A stretch of 29,171 nucleotides of DNA, taken from assembly GCF_001557215.1 (NCBI RefSeq), contig NZ_LSJM01000128.1, forward strand, positions 1 through 29,171, read 5' to 3'. Each line of letters begins with the position of its first letter. The stretch's first letter is position 1. Positions 7,964 to 17,212 of the stretch are shown here, piece after piece. The position numbers and the translations under genes are program-made. The notes below the pieces were generated by a model. That model searched no databases and was not told the DNA's origin. It saw only the letters and a program-made list of their open reading frames with translations. This stretch comes from Sphingomonas sp. CCH9-E2. GTDB taxonomy: Bacteria; Pseudomonadota; Alphaproteobacteria; Sphingomonadales; Sphingomonadaceae.

Positions 7964-8569
7964 TCAGGCCATCGCATCGGGAAGGTTCAGCAGGAAAATG
8001 AGGCAGATCTCCAGCTGCGAGCGCAGCGCCTGGCGGCCGACGTCGCGGTGGATGACGTTGACCCCGATCAGGTGCGACAGGGCCAGCAGAGCGGCCGCCT
8101 TCGCCCTCGGCAGCGACATACCGAGATCGAGGTAGATCTGGGTCATGATCTCAAGCCGTTCGCTGTCTACCTCGGAAAGGGTGCGGCGGGCGATCTCGGA
8201 GCTGCGCGCCCATTCGCGAAGGGCGTGCTCGATCGGGCCGCCCGGAATGTCGGGGCGGTCTTCCGACGCCACCTTGATCAGGAAGGACAGGCGCTCGCGC
8301 GGATCCTCGATATTGGTCTGGATGAACTCGGCGATCCTGAGGGTCGAGGTTTCCTGCCAGAAGCGCAGCATCTCGTTGAGGAGCGCGTCGCGATCCTTGA
8401 AATGCCAGTAGAAGCTGCCCTTGGTGACCCCCAGCTCGCGCGCGAGCGCCTCGATGCGGACGTTGGCGACGCCGCCGCGGCCGACCTCGACGAGCGCCGC
8501 GCGAACCCAGTCGCGCTTGGTAAGCCTGTCCGCCTCCGGACCCTTCGCCTTGGTGAGTCGCTTGGCCAT
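7964..8569 (-). CDS. TetR/AcrR-family transcriptional regulator
   Basis: Encodes 201 residues, normal for the family. The N-terminal helix-turn-helix lies near residues 38-62 (RIEALARELGVTKGSFYWHF, followed by KDRDALL), which is the canonical TetR recognition region. The remaining alpha-helical part is the ligand-binding and dimerisation domain and shows no close subfamily signature that I can name. It follows the MDR oxidoreductase gene on the same strand and probably shares the promoter at 9621-9660, where an ATAC-N6-GTAT palindrome is present; that would make it autoregulated. It is the best candidate in this window for the protein that reads the six such palindromes, because palindromes of this size suit TetR dimers and the IclR protein has a different site next to its own target. 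Confidence 0.92.
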   Translation of the reverse strand: MAKRLTKAKGPEADRLTKRDWVRAALVEVGRGGVANVRIEALARELGVTKGSFYWHFKDRDALLNEMLRFWQETSTLRIAEFIQTNIEDPRERLSFLIKVASEDRPDIPGGPIEHALREWARSSEIARRTLSEVDSERLEIMTQIYLDLGMSLPRAKAAALLALSHLIGVNVIHRDVGRQALRSQLEICLIFLLNLPDAMA

Positions 8570-8596
8570 GCTGATCTTCTACCCCCCCATTGGATA

Positions 8597-8618
8597 TGCG
8601 GGCACCAGCGCGCCCGCA
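8597..8618. terminator. Stem-loop between MDR oxidoreductase and TetR genes
   Basis: TGCGGGC (8597-8603) and GCCCGCA (8612-8618) form a perfect 7-bp stem with an 8-base loop. No T-run follows. It may attenuate read-through from the oxidoreductase gene into the TetR gene or stabilise the mRNA. Function is uncertain. Confidence 0.3.
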
Positions 8619-8639
8619 CAACGCCCTGCTCCGTTCCGA

Positions 8640-9620
8640 CTAGATTTCGGCCACGTTGACAAGGACCTTGCCGGTCGTCTCGCCATTCTCCAGCGCGGCC
8701 AGGCCCTGTTTGAGGTCGGCGAGCTCGACGAGCCGCCAGAGATGCGGGCGGACATGTCCGCCGACGGCGAGCTCGACGAGCTGCTTCTGGATGGCCGAGA
8801 TGAACGCGGCCTCCTTGTCGAAGCTCCAGAACACGCCGATCGCGGACGCCGCCTTCACCAGCAGGTGGTTGGCGGGGATCTGCGCCGGAGCCCCGCTCGC
8901 GAAGCCGGCGAGCATCAGCCTTCCGCCCCAGGCGAGCTGGCGGAGGCTGAGCAGGCTGGTCTCCCCTCCGACGGGGTCGAAGACCATGTCGACCCCGCCC
9001 GGCGCAAGCGCCTTGACCCGCTCCGGCCATTGCGCGTCGCGATAGTTGATCGCGTGGTCGGCGCCGTTGTCGAGGGCGAGCCGGCACTTCTCTTCCGACC
9101 CGGCGGTGGCGATCACCCGCGCGCCGCGCCAGGCGGCGAGCTGGGTGGCGGCGATGCCGAGCCCGCCCGCCGCGGCGTGGATCAGGACGGTCTCGCCCTG
9201 CTGGAGCCTGCCCTTGCCGAACAGGCCGACATGAGCGGTGGTGTAGGAGACGGGCAAGGCCGCGGCGTCGGCGAAGGAGAGCTCGTCGGGGAGCCGGACG
9301 AGCCGGCCGGTCTCAACCGGGCAATATTCGCCGAACGCGCCGGCGGGGACCTGGGCGAGGACGCGGTCGCCCGGCCCAAAGCCGCTTCCCAGGGGCGCCT
9401 CGGCGACCACGCCGGCAATCTCGCTGCCGAGGACGAAGGGCGGCTGGATCTTCACCTGGTAGCGGCCCCTGACGGCAATCCCGTCGGCGAAGTTGAGGGC
9501 GGCCTTGCTGACGCGGACGATGACCGTTCCTTCGCCGGCGGCGGGGCGGGCAACGTCCTTGAGCACGAGGTCGTCGAGCGATCCCCACCGTTTCACGACC
9601 CACGCCTTCATCATCCGCAT
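8640..9620 (-). CDS. Quinone-oxidoreductase-like MDR family protein, NAD(P)H-dependent
   Basis: Encodes up to 326 residues. Three closely spaced in-frame ATGs (9620, 9614, 9611) exist; family members often start at the third (MKAWVV). The GroES-like N-terminal domain is followed by the nucleotide-binding motif HAAAGGLGIAATQLA, matching the AxxGGxG pattern of quinone oxidoreductases (Qor) rather than zinc alcohol dehydrogenases; no zinc-ligand cluster is seen. The C-terminus ends LENGETTGKVLVNV, typical of the group. These enzymes reduce quinones or alpha,beta-unsaturated carbonyls. In this cluster it might reduce an enone or enoyl-CoA intermediate or detoxify quinones made from catechols. It is divergent from a CoA ligase gene with one operator between them, so the two are probably co-regulated. 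The specific reaction is unknown. Confidence 0.85.
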   Translation of the reverse strand: MRMMKAWVVKRWGSLDDLVLKDVARPAAGEGTVIVRVSKAALNFADGIAVRGRYQVKIQPPFVLGSEIAGVVAEAPLGSGFGPGDRVLAQVPAGAFGEYCPVETGRLVRLPDELSFADAAALPVSYTTAHVGLFGKGRLQQGETVLIHAAAGGLGIAATQLAAWRGARVIATAGSEEKCRLALDNGADHAINYRDAQWPERVKALAPGGVDMVFDPVGGETSLLSLRQLAWGGRLMLAGFASGAPAQIPANHLLVKAASAIGVFWSFDKEAAFISAIQKQLVELAVGGHVRPHLWRLVELADLKQGLAALENGETTGKVLVNVAEI

Positions 9621-9644
9621 ACATCCCGCTTGCCTTAACCTAGC

Positions 9645-9658
9645 ATACGGTGTCGTAT
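9645..9658. promoter_or_regulatory. Operator B: ATAC-N6-GTAT palindrome in the divergent region before the CoA ligase
   Basis: ATACGGTGTCGTAT lies inside a perfect longer repeat CATACG-GTGT-CGTATG (9644-9659). It sits between the MDR gene (start 9620, minus) and the CoA ligase gene (plus). The right arm reads into TATGTT, a -10-like hexamer for the plus direction, as at site D. It overlaps the ATG at 9657, which argues that the ligase starts further on, at 9696. A single bound repressor could silence both directions. Confidence 0.6.
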
Positions 9659-9695
9659 GTTATGGAATTTCGCAAGCCACGAATCGGACGAGAAA

Positions 9696-11354
9696 ATGCA
9701 AAGACAGACCTCCGGCGACGCGCCCTGGCGCCGCTTCTACCATGAAGAGGCGGCGGCACTGGTCGACGCCCGCCCCTTCCCGCTTTCGAAGCTGCTCGAC
9801 GATGCCGTCGCGGGGCATGGCGACCGCCCCTTCCTGACCTACGAGGGCGAGACGCTCAGCTATTCGGAAGGCGCCCAGCTGATCGGACAGCTCGCCGCCG
9901 GGCTGGCGGAGCTCGGCATCGGCAAGGGCGACCGGGTCGGCTACCTGGGTCCGGCGCATCCCTCGTTCACGCTCAACTGCTTCGCGCTGTGGCATCTCGG
10001 CGCCGTCCATGTCGGGATGAACCCGCTCTACTCGGTGGCGAGGCTGGCGGCCCAGGCGGCGGATGCCGGCCTCTCCGCGATCCTGACGCTGGACGATCCG
10101 GCCCTGCTGGCGAAGGCGGCGGAGGCGGCCGCCGCCCTCCCCCGGCCGATCCCGGTGATCTCGGCCAATGCAAGGCGCTGCGACCCGACCGCGGACAGCC
10201 TGGTGGCGGATGCGGCGCGAGGCGTGAAGCTCCGCGATCTGGCGGGCGGCTCAGGCTCAGTCGAGCGGGCGGCGATCGATCCGGGTAATGACGCGGCGGC
10301 GCTGCAATATACCGGCGGCACCACCGGCACTCCCAAGGCGGCGATCCTCACCCACGGCAACCTCGCCGCCAACGTGCTGCAGATGGCGTCCTGGTTCCCG
10401 CAGCTCGAGCCGGGGCGCGAGGTCCTGCTCGCGGCGGCGCCTCCGACTCATGTGGTGGGCGTGGGGCCGACCCAGAATTTCACGACGCGCTTCGCGGGCG
10501 AGCTGGTGTGGATGTCGCGGTTCGAGCCGAACGAGGCGCTCCGCCTGATCAGCGAGCGCAAGGTGAGCGTGCTGCTCGCCCCGCCGACCATGTATATCGC
10601 CCTGCTCGACGTGACTGCCGGCACCGGCTTCGACTGGTCGAACATCCGCAGCGCCCAATGCGGCGCAAGCCCGGTGCCGCTCGAGCTGAAGCAACGTTTC
10701 CAGAAGGCGAGCGGCATCTGGATCACGACCGTCTATGGAATGACCGAAACCTCGCCGGCCGCGGTCTATTCGTCCCCGCATCCCGAGCATGCCGGCGCGA
10801 CGGGCATTCCGCTGCCGGTGACCGAGGTCGATATCCGTTCGCCCGCCGATCCAACGCGCCGCGTTCCCGCAGGCGAGGCCGGGGAAATCTGCATCCGCGG
10901 ACCCCAGGTGATGAAAGGCTATTGGCAGCGCCCCGAGGAGACTGAGAGCGCCTTCATCGACGGCTTTTTCCGGAGCGGCGATATCGGCAGCATGTCGGAG
11001 GACGGCGTGGTGACGGTGCTCGACCGGCTGAAGGACATGATCATCGCCAGCGGCTACAATGTCTATCCGGCCGATGTGGAGAATGCGATCCTTCAGCATC
11101 CGCGAGTGCGGGAAGTGGCGGTGATCGGCGTTCCCGACCGCTATCGCGGCGAGACGGTGAAGGCGATCATCAGCCTTCGCGAAGGCGATCTCGACCTAGA
11201 AGAGCTGCAGCGGTTCCTGGCCGGCAAGCTGTCGCCGATGGAGATCCCCAAGCAGCTCGAGATCGTCGCGGACATCCCGAAGAACGAGAATATGAAGATC
11301 TCGAAGCAGGCGCTGCGCGAGCGGGAAGCCGCGGCGCGGGCCGAGGAGGCTTAA
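9696..11354 (+). CDS. Acyl-CoA synthetase (AMP-forming, FadD-like)
   Basis: Encodes 552 residues from the ATG at 9696. An upstream in-frame ATG at 9657 lies inside operator B and adds a non-conserved leader. ANL-superfamily motifs are in order: the AMP-binding P-loop YTGGTTGTPKAAILTH, the adenine-binding VYGMTETSP, the hinge region FFRSGDIGSMSEDG and DRLKDMIIASGYNVYPADVE, and the C-terminal catalytic lysine in NMKISKQAL. It would activate a carboxylic acid with ATP and CoA. The substrate may be an aliphatic or aryl-alkanoic acid from the pathway, for instance a side chain before beta-oxidation. It is convergent with the ferredoxin gene and divergent from the MDR gene. A second CoA ligase (13741-15333) is only a distant relative, so the two probably act on different acids. 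Confidence 0.9.
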   Translation: MQRQTSGDAPWRRFYHEEAAALVDARPFPLSKLLDDAVAGHGDRPFLTYEGETLSYSEGAQLIGQLAAGLAELGIGKGDRVGYLGPAHPSFTLNCFALWHLGAVHVGMNPLYSVARLAAQAADAGLSAILTLDDPALLAKAAEAAAALPRPIPVISANARRCDPTADSLVADAARGVKLRDLAGGSGSVERAAIDPGNDAAALQYTGGTTGTPKAAILTHGNLAANVLQMASWFPQLEPGREVLLAAAPPTHVVGVGPTQNFTTRFAGELVWMSRFEPNEALRLISERKVSVLLAPPTMYIALLDVTAGTGFDWSNIRSAQCGASPVPLELKQRFQKASGIWITTVYGMTETSPAAVYSSPHPEHAGATGIPLPVTEVDIRSPADPTRRVPAGEAGEICIRGPQVMKGYWQRPEETESAFIDGFFRSGDIGSMSEDGVVTVLDRLKDMIIASGYNVYPADVENAILQHPRVREVAVIGVPDRYRGETVKAIISLREGDLDLEELQRFLAGKLSPMEIPKQLEIVADIPKNENMKISKQALREREAAARAEEA

Positions 11355-11378
11355 GTCGCCGAAGGCTTCTTGGTGACC

Positions 11379-11422
11379 GCATTTTCCGAGTCGTCAGTCG
11401 ATTCCGACCGACTTGAAAATGC
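11379..11422. terminator. Inverted repeat between convergent CoA ligase and ferredoxin genes
   Basis: GCATTTTC (11379-11386) and GAAAATGC (11415-11422) are perfectly complementary, and an inner AGTCG/CGACT pairing extends the stem after a small bulge. It sits 25 bases past the ligase stop and touches the ferredoxin stop codon, as expected for a bidirectional terminator. The A/T-rich outer arms could supply the U-run in either direction. Confidence 0.5.
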
Positions 11423-11754
11423 TAAGGCAGAACCACGTAGAGCAGGCCGTCCTCGACGAAGGTCGCGTAGGAGGCCACCGGCTCCGTCACCGGGAAGCAG
11501 AGCGGCGCGCCCGTCCTGATGTCGAAGCGGCCCGAATGGACCGGGCATTCTATCTCATGGCCTTCGAGCCAGCCTTCGGAAAGCGACGCCTGGCCATGGC
11601 TGCAGGTGTCGTTCAAGGCGTGGAAGCCGTCGTCCGAATGGAAGACGGCGATTGGCCCCGATCCGGGCACGCAGATCTTGCGCGCTTCCCCGACGGGAAG
11701 CGAATCGGCCGGTCCGACCAGGATGCGCTGGCCAGAGACGCTCGGACCGGTCAC
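11422..11754 (-). CDS. Rieske [2Fe-2S] ferredoxin of a ring-hydroxylating dioxygenase
   Basis: Encodes 110 residues from a GTG at 11754 that overlaps the aldolase stop (GTGA); an open frame extends further upstream but only as a shadow of the aldolase gene. The Rieske cluster ligands are clear: Cys51-x-His53 (CSHG) and Cys70-x2-His73 (CPVHSG). The length and the ending [11 protein letters not shown] match BphA3/HcaC-type ferredoxins. It would shuttle electrons from the reductase (1-752) to the oxygenase encoded at 15330-17210. It is the last gene of the nine-gene minus-strand operon, separated from the oxygenase subunits by the CoA ligase and lower-pathway genes, an unusual order. Confidence 0.93.
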   Translation of the reverse strand: MTGPSVSGQRILVGPADSLPVGEARKICVPGSGPIAVFHSDDGFHALNDTCSHGQASLSEGWLEGHEIECPVHSGRFDIRTGAPLCFPVTEPVASYATFVEDGLLYVVLP

Positions 11755-12806
11755 GGAAGCACCGCCGCCGCGCCGGCCTCGGCCTTGGACTTGCAGATAT
11801 CGAGCGCCACATCGACGATCATGTCCTCCTGGCCGCCGACCATGCCGCGCCGGCCAAGCTCGAGCAGGATCTCGCGCGCGTCTAGCCCATACTCGTCCGC
11901 GGCCCTCTCCGCGTGGCGAAGGAAGCTCGAATAGACGCCGGCATAGCCGAGCGTCAGCGTCTCCCGATCGACCCTCACCGGCCGGTCCTGAAGCGGCCGG
12001 ACGAGATCCTCGGCCGCGTCCATCAGCTTGATGACGTCGCAGCCATGCTTCCATCCCTTGCGGTCGGCGACGGCGGCGAACACTTCGAGCGGCGCATTGC
12101 CCGCGCCCGCGCCCATTCCGGCGAGGCTGGCATCGACGCGGATCGCCCCCTCCTGCACCGCGACGACCGAATTGGCGACGCCGAGCGAAAGGTTGTGATG
12201 GGCATGGATGCCGCGCTGGGTCTCCGGCTTCAGCACGCGATCATAAGCACGGAGGCGGTCGGCGACGCCATCCATGTCGAGCGCACCGCCGGAATCGGTG
12301 ACGTAGATGCACTGCGCGCCATATTCCTCCATCAGCCGCGCCTGCCCGGCGAGCTGCTCTGGGCCGCTCATGTGGCTCATCATCAGGAAACCGGAGACGT
12401 CCATGCCGAGCTCGCGGGCCATTCCGATATGCTGCCGGGAAACGTCGGCTTCGGTGCAGTGGGTGGCGACGCGGACCGAGCGGACGCCGAGGTCATAGGC
12501 TCGCCGCAGTTCGTCCACCGTCGCGATACCGGGCAGGATTAGGGTGGTGAGCACCGCGCGCTCGAGGACCTCGGCGACGGCGCCGATCCATTCCCAATCG
12601 GTTTGCGTGCCGAAGCCGTAGTTGAACGAGGTGCCGGAAAGTCCGTCGCCATGCGCGACCTCGATCGCGTCCACTCCGGCCTCGTCCAGAGCCTTGGCGA
12701 TCGCGCGGACATGATCGAGGCCGTAACTGTGCCCGATGGCATGCATGCCGTCGCGCAGCGTGACGTCCTGCACATAGATTTTCGTCTGGGTCGGATCGAA
12801 GCTCAT
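11751..12806 (-). CDS. mhpE: 4-Hydroxy-2-oxovalerate aldolase
   Basis: Encodes 351 residues. It belongs to the DRE-TIM metallolyase family like MhpE, BphI and DmpG. Visible features are [12 protein letters not shown] with Arg18-Asp19 and His22 matching catalytic residues, and the metal-binding HAHH (His201, His203) in [12 protein letters not shown]. The enzyme splits 4-hydroxy-2-oxopentanoate into pyruvate and acetaldehyde, using Mn2+ or a similar metal. Its start overlaps the dehydrogenase stop by four bases, which fits the known physical complex in which acetaldehyde is channelled to the dehydrogenase. This is the only aldolase of this kind in the window and probably serves both meta-cleavage branches. 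Confidence 0.95.
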   Translation of the reverse strand: MSFDPTQTKIYVQDVTLRDGMHAIGHSYGLDHVRAIAKALDEAGVDAIEVAHGDGLSGTSFNYGFGTQTDWEWIGAVAEVLERAVLTTLILPGIATVDELRRAYDLGVRSVRVATHCTEADVSRQHIGMARELGMDVSGFLMMSHMSGPEQLAGQARLMEEYGAQCIYVTDSGGALDMDGVADRLRAYDRVLKPETQRGIHAHHNLSLGVANSVVAVQEGAIRVDASLAGMGAGAGNAPLEVFAAVADRKGWKHGCDVIKLMDAAEDLVRPLQDRPVRVDRETLTLGYAGVYSSFLRHAERAADEYGLDAREILLELGRRGMVGGQEDMIVDVALDICKSKAEAGAAAVLP

Positions 12807-13744
12807 GCCGGCGCTCCCGCGCTGAGCAGCCGGTCCGCAATCTCCTCGCCGGTCGCCTTGGCGGCCGCGGTCATGATGTCAAGATTGCCCGAATAGCTGG
12901 GCAGATAGTCTCCCGCGCCTTCGACCTCGAGGAAGACGGTCGTCTTCAGCCCCTCGACGTCGCCATGACCGGGGATGTGGAGCGGCCGGTTCGATCCGAA
13001 CCGCTCGAACTGCACGTCCTGCTTCAGCCGATAGCCCGGGACATATTTCTGCACCTGCTCGACCATCGCTTCCACCGAGGCGCGAACCGCCTCCTCGTCG
13101 GCCATGTCGGAGAGGGTGAAGACGGTGTCGCGCATGATCATCGGCGGCTCGGCGGGGTTCAAGATGATGATCGCCTTGCCGCGCTCGGCGCCGCCGACCG
13201 TCTCGATCCCGCGCGCCGTGGTGCGCGTGAACTCGTCGATATTGGCGCGCGTGCCGGGCCCGGCGGAGCGCGAGGAGACCGAAGCGACGATCTCGGCATA
13301 TCGCACCCGCGCCACCCGCGCGACGGCGGCGACGATCGGGATCGTCGCCTGTCCGCCGCAGGTGACCATGTTGACGTTGGGTGAATCCAGATGCGCGCCG
13401 GCATTGACCGGGGGGACGGTGAAGGGCCCGAGCGCCGCCGGCGTGAGATCGATCAGCCGCTTGCCGTCGCGGCGCAGCAGCTCGTCATGCTGCTTGTGCG
13501 CGTAAGCGGAGGTGGCGTCGAAGACGATGCCGATTTCGCCATAGCTTTCCATCCGCATCAGGCCTTCGACGCCTTCATGCGTGGTCTGGATGCCGCGCTC
13601 CCGGGCGATCGCCAGGCCTTCCGAAGCCTCGTCGATTCCGACGAGCGCGACCAGCTCGAGGTTGCGCGGCCGCTCGACCATCTTGATCATCAGATCGGTG
13701 CCGATGTTGCCGGATCCGATGATCGCGGCCTTTATCTTGTTCAT
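12803..13744 (-). CDS. mhpF: Acetaldehyde dehydrogenase (acylating)
   Basis: Encodes 313 residues, the standard length for MhpF/BphJ/DmpF. The Rossmann motif is [14 protein letters not shown] near residues 7-20 and the catalytic cysteine is Cys129 in [12 protein letters not shown]. It oxidises acetaldehyde with NAD+ and CoA to acetyl-CoA and works as a complex with the aldolase encoded next. The start overlaps the stop of the CoA ligase gene by four bases. It completes conversion of hydroxypentadienoate to central metabolites together with the aldolase and the hydratase at 20154-20936. Confidence 0.95.
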   Translation of the reverse strand: MNKIKAAIIGSGNIGTDLMIKMVERPRNLELVALVGIDEASEGLAIARERGIQTTHEGVEGLMRMESYGEIGIVFDATSAYAHKQHDELLRRDGKRLIDLTPAALGPFTVPPVNAGAHLDSPNVNMVTCGGQATIPIVAAVARVARVRYAEIVASVSSRSAGPGTRANIDEFTRTTARGIETVGGAERGKAIIILNPAEPPMIMRDTVFTLSDMADEEAVRASVEAMVEQVQKYVPGYRLKQDVQFERFGSNRPLHIPGHGDVEGLKTTVFLEVEGAGDYLPSYSGNLDIMTAAAKATGEEIADRLLSAGAPA

Positions 13745-15333
13745 CCGATTTCTCCATCGGCATCCATTTGAATTGCGATTTGGGCGAGCCGCTTGCGGTC
13801 GACCTTGTTCGCCGCCGTCTTCTCGATGGCGTCGACCAGAGCGACGCGCTGGGGAAGCTTGTAGGCGACGAGATGCTCGGCGCAGAAAGACAGCAGCTCC
13901 TCGCCCGTCACGGCGCCGGGCCGGCGCAGCATGGCGAAGGCCACCGGCACCTCGCCCTTCCGCTCGTCCGGAATTCCGACCACGGCCGCCTCCGCGACGG
14001 CGGGGTGGCGCGCCAGCACTTCCTCCACCTCACGCGGGTAGACGTTGAAGCCGTTGACGATCAGCATGTCCTTCTTGCGATCGACGAGCGTGAGGAACCC
14101 AGCTTCATCGAGGACGCCGACGTCTCCGGTGCACAGCCAGCCTTCGGGATGGCCTTCAGCATCGCCGCGATATCGGCTGACGACACGAGGGCCGCGAATG
14201 CGAATCTCGCCGACTTCGCCGACCGCCAGTATCTTTTCCTGATCCGCCAGATCGACCACCTGCAGCTCGATGCCCGTCAGGGGCCGGCCGACGGTCCCGA
14301 AGCGATGCGTGCCGTCGACCGGGTTGGCGGTGATCGGACCGGCCTCGGTCGAACCAAAAGCCTCCAGTATCGGCACCCCCACCCGCTGCTCCCAGGCCTT
14401 GAGCGTCTCGAGGAGGAAGGACGAGCCGCCGCCAGGGCAGACGCGCATGGTCGACAGATCGGCCGCGGCGAGCCGATCCGAGGCGAGCAGACCGACATAG
14501 ATCGCCGCGGGCCCGCCGCTGAACACGGTCACTCCGTTGCGCTCGACCGCCTCCAGAACCAGGTCCGGGTGGAAGCGGGGAATGATGACCAGCGGCGAAC
14601 GGCTGTAGACGGGGTTCATGCAGCCCATGAGAAAGCCCCAGACGTGGGAGGTCGGGGCGACATTGAGCCACATCTCGTCGTCGAGCCGCGTCGGCCACGC
14701 TTCCTCCATGCCGGCGACCATGTTCATCAGCGTGCGGTGCGGCCGCTCGACGCCCTTGGGGATGCCCGTGGTGCCGCCCGTGAACATCAGCGTCGCCATC
14801 GTCTCGGCATCGATCGGCACCGTCGGGCGGGGCGCCTCCGCCGCGACGAGGGCTTCGAGGGCCAAATCCCCTTCCCCCAGCGCGATCAGATCTTCGATAC
14901 CCTGCGCCCTGGCGGCGGCCGGCGCGTGCTGCTCGAAACCCGCGCGGACGAGCATCGCGCGCGGCGTTGAGGAAGCCAGAAGCGGCGCGAGCTCGGACGC
15001 GGTGTAGGCGGGGTTGAGCATCGTCACCTGCGCACCGGCGGCCAGGGCGGCGTAAATGGCGATATTGGCTTCGATCGAATTGGGGATCAGGACCGCGACC
15101 CGTTCCCCGGCGACGCCGATGTGGGTCAGACGCTGCGCGACCGCGGCGACGGCCCGGCCATAGTCGGCGTAGCTGATCCGCCGGTCGCCATCGATCAGGG
15201 CCGTCCTGGGCCCGGCTTCGTCCATCGCATGCCAGAACATGCTCACGGCATCGGCGAAGGGCAGACGCCGGTGAGCGGGATCTCCCGCCACGGGGGCGCT
15301 TCCCGGGCCGGTCGGAGAAGCTGGCTTCGTCAT
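13741..15333 (-). CDS. Acyl-CoA synthetase (AMP-forming) within the dioxygenase operon
   Basis: Encodes 530 residues with complete ANL-superfamily motifs: P-loop [17 protein letters not shown], adenine-binding [44 protein letters not shown], and the catalytic lysine in [10 protein letters not shown]. It overlaps the genes on both sides by four bases, so it is part of the ring-cleavage operon. The meta-cleavage hydrolase releases a carboxylic acid besides hydroxypentadienoate, and this ligase is well placed to activate that acid with CoA. That role is inference; it could also act on the starting aromatic acid. The other ligase (9696-11354) is clearly distinct in sequence. Confidence 0.9.
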   Translation of the reverse strand: MTKPASPTGPGSAPVAGDPAHRRLPFADAVSMFWHAMDEAGPRTALIDGDRRISYADYGRAVAAVAQRLTHIGVAGERVAVLIPNSIEANIAIYAALAAGAQVTMLNPAYTASELAPLLASSTPRAMLVRAGFEQHAPAAARAQGIEDLIALGEGDLALEALVAAEAPRPTVPIDAETMATLMFTGGTTGIPKGVERPHRTLMNMVAGMEEAWPTRLDDEMWLNVAPTSHVWGFLMGCMNPVYSRSPLVIIPRFHPDLVLEAVERNGVTVFSGGPAAIYVGLLASDRLAAADLSTMRVCPGGGSSFLLETLKAWEQRVGVPILEAFGSTEAGPITANPVDGTHRFGTVGRPLTGIELQVVDLADQEKILAVGEVGEIRIRGPRVVSRYRGDAEGHPEGWLCTGDVGVLDEAGFLTLVDRKKDMLIVNGFNVYPREVEEVLARHPAVAEAAVVGIPDERKGEVPVAFAMLRRPGAVTGEELLSFCAEHLVAYKLPQRVALVDAIEKTAANKVDRKRLAQIAIQMDADGEIG

Positions 15334-15881
15334 AGGAAGGTGTTGATGTTCTTGGCCTGGAGGACGGTCTGCTGAAGCTGGATGAAGCGGCGGGCGATCT
15401 TCAGATCGCCACTCTCGTCGCGGCGGATGAGGTCGCGACGCCGCGCCGTCAGCTCAAGCTGCTCCGCCTCGTTGCGGTGGCGGACGTTGAACACGACGGA
15501 GTAGACGGTCCATTCGTTCGGCCGCTCGGTTGGCTCCACTTCAATATTGCCGACCATGTGAAAGTGGCGCGTCGGCGGGTCCTCCGCCCATGCCGTCGTC
15601 TGAAGCGCGCGTTCGACGCGCTTCTTCAGATAGTCGAGGTCGTCATCGAAATAGGCCATCCGGCTGAGGCTGATCTTCTCCGCCTTGTCGGCGCGGTAGC
15701 GCGCCTGAATCCCGGGCATCCAGTAATGGATGTCCTCAGCCATCAGCCCGAGCCAATCCTCGTAGCGCTCCTCGTCGAGCAGCCTCGCCTCGCGATAGAG
15801 AAATTGTTCGATCTCGAAGGCGAGATCCCGATCGACGGGAGGCCCGTTGAGCCGTGCTGCCGAAGTGTTGGTAATGTCCAT
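15330..15881 (-). CDS. Ring-hydroxylating dioxygenase beta (small) subunit
   Basis: Encodes 183 residues, typical of the small subunit (BphA2, HcaF, NdoC group; SnoaL-like fold). Characteristic parts are EIEQFLYREARLLDEERYED, WLGLMAEDIHYWMPG, and the C-terminal RRRDLIRRDESGDLKIARRF followed by a terminal NTFL. The beta subunit has a structural role in the alpha3-beta3 hexamer. It starts 12 bases after the alpha subunit gene and its stop overlaps the CoA ligase start. A beta subunit speaks against a CarAa-like homotrimeric oxygenase. Confidence 0.94.
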   Translation of the reverse strand: MDITNTSAARLNGPPVDRDLAFEIEQFLYREARLLDEERYEDWLGLMAEDIHYWMPGIQARYRADKAEKISLSRMAYFDDDLDYLKKRVERALQTTAWAEDPPTRHFHMVGNIEVEPTERPNEWTVYSVVFNVRHRNEAEQLELTARRRDLIRRDESGDLKIARRFIQLQQTVLQAKNINTFL

Positions 15882-15893
15882 CCCTGGTCGTTC

Positions 15894-17210
15894 CTAGCGC
15901 GCGGGCACGTCCGCCCAGCTGGCGGCGGTCATCAGATCCAGCCAGCGCTGGTAGAAAGCTCGGTGGTTCGCTTCGTTGACCTGATTGCTGTGGACATGCC
16001 CCTTCAGCTCCGGATGGTCGATCTCAGACCCCAGGCCGAGACCGGTGTGAAGCTTGCGACGCCGAGTCACGACACCGGCGTTGGAGGCGGTGCAATGTTC
16101 GAAATTCTCGCCATCGTCCATTTCGAACACACCGGCCGGGGAGAAGGTGAGCATCACGCCGCGGCGATATTTTTCCTTCAACGACTCCGGGGCATTCTTG
16201 TTGAGGAACACCCAGGTGTGAAGCTCGGTCTCCGTCGGCCCTTTCGGATTCCAGGTGCGGAAGGTGTTGTGGCCGGCGAGGAAGGAAAGATTGGGGAACA
16301 CCGTGGCCGAACTGAGCGAGCCGATCATCCGGCTGCGCATCTTGCCCAGCCGTTCCTGGAACCTGGCCTCGCTGTCGCGGAGATAATCGACGATTTCAGG
16401 TTCGCCCAGCGTCGCCGCATTGCCGATGAAATCGGTCCCGAACTCCCAGCCATGGCCATTGGCATTGACCTGGAAGGACCGATCAGGGTGCATCCTGGGC
16501 GCCTTCCCGAACAAAGCGAGCAAGGCGGAACTGTGGGTCCAGGTGGCGTGATAGGCGTCGCCGATGAAGTTCTCGGCGGGGAACTTCCAGTTGCACTTGA
16601 GGCGCGACTTGATGTTGCCGTCGACGAATTCGATTCCGCCCTCGTCATTGTCCAGCAGCACGTCGAGGTACCAGCGGAAGTCGCCGAGATAATCGGCGAG
16701 CGACGGAGCCTCGGGATCGAAATTGGCGAAGTGCATTCCGCCGTAGCTTTCGACCCGTGCCTTGTGGAGGCCGAGCTTCTCGCGGTCGAAAGTGGGATTG
16801 TCCTTGTACAGATGCTCGGCCGTCACCCCGGCGAGCGCACCGTCCAGGCCATAGGACCACCCGTGAAAGTTGCAGGTGAAGCGGCGCGCGCTGCCAGCCT
16901 CCGCGAAGCAGACCCGGTTGCCGCGATGGCTGCACGAATTGATGAAGGTATGAACCTGGTTGTCGCGGGCGCGCGCGACGATCACCGCGTCTTCGCCGAC
17001 ATAGGTCGTCAGGAAATCGCCGACGTTCGGAATCTGGCTGTCATGGGCGACGAAGATCCAGCTTCTCGCGAAGATCCGCTCGAGCTCCAGCGCGTAAATG
17101 TCCGAATCCCAGAAGATGCTCCGGTCCAGCCAGCCCTGACCGGGATCGACCAGCGCCCGAAGCGCCTCGACATTGTCGGCCTGATGGCTTCGCGGGTGAA
17201 GAAGCGACAT
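15894..17210 (-). CDS. Ring-hydroxylating dioxygenase alpha (large) subunit, Rieske oxygenase
   Basis: Encodes 438 residues. The N-terminal Rieske domain has Cys93-x-His95 (CSHRGNRVC) and Cys113-x2-His116 (CNFHGWSYGLDG). The catalytic domain has the mononuclear iron ligands His221 and His226 (GDAYHATWTH), with the bridging Asp218, and the third ligand Asp365 or Asp366 in EMDDGEN. This is the biphenyl/naphthalene/phenylpropionate group of dioxygenases, which convert an arene to a cis-dihydrodiol. The matching dehydrogenase is at 19346-20143. It starts two bases after the extradiol dioxygenase gene. Whether the substrate is a monocyclic arylalkanoate, a biaryl or a polycyclic (with lateral or angular attack) cannot be read from motifs; the ring-cleavage subunits and hydrolase limit it to compounds giving a substituted catechol. 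Confidence 0.94.
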   Translation of the reverse strand: MSLLHPRSHQADNVEALRALVDPGQGWLDRSIFWDSDIYALELERIFARSWIFVAHDSQIPNVGDFLTTYVGEDAVIVARARDNQVHTFINSCSHRGNRVCFAEAGSARRFTCNFHGWSYGLDGALAGVTAEHLYKDNPTFDREKLGLHKARVESYGGMHFANFDPEAPSLADYLGDFRWYLDVLLDNDEGGIEFVDGNIKSRLKCNWKFPAENFIGDAYHATWTHSSALLALFGKAPRMHPDRSFQVNANGHGWEFGTDFIGNAATLGEPEIVDYLRDSEARFQERLGKMRSRMIGSLSSATVFPNLSFLAGHNTFRTWNPKGPTETELHTWVFLNKNAPESLKEKYRRGVMLTFSPAGVFEMDDGENFEHCTASNAGVVTRRRKLHTGLGLGSEIDHPELKGHVHSNQVNEANHRAFYQRWLDLMTAASWADVPAR

Positions 17211-17212
17211 GT

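Noticed and set aside
5447..8659. A 1070-codon open frame on the plus strand, and similar long ones such as 1034-3049 and 3131-4312
   Set aside because: They are antisense to well-recognised genes, have arginine/alanine/glycine-rich low-complexity translations and no domain; they result from high GC at third codon positions.
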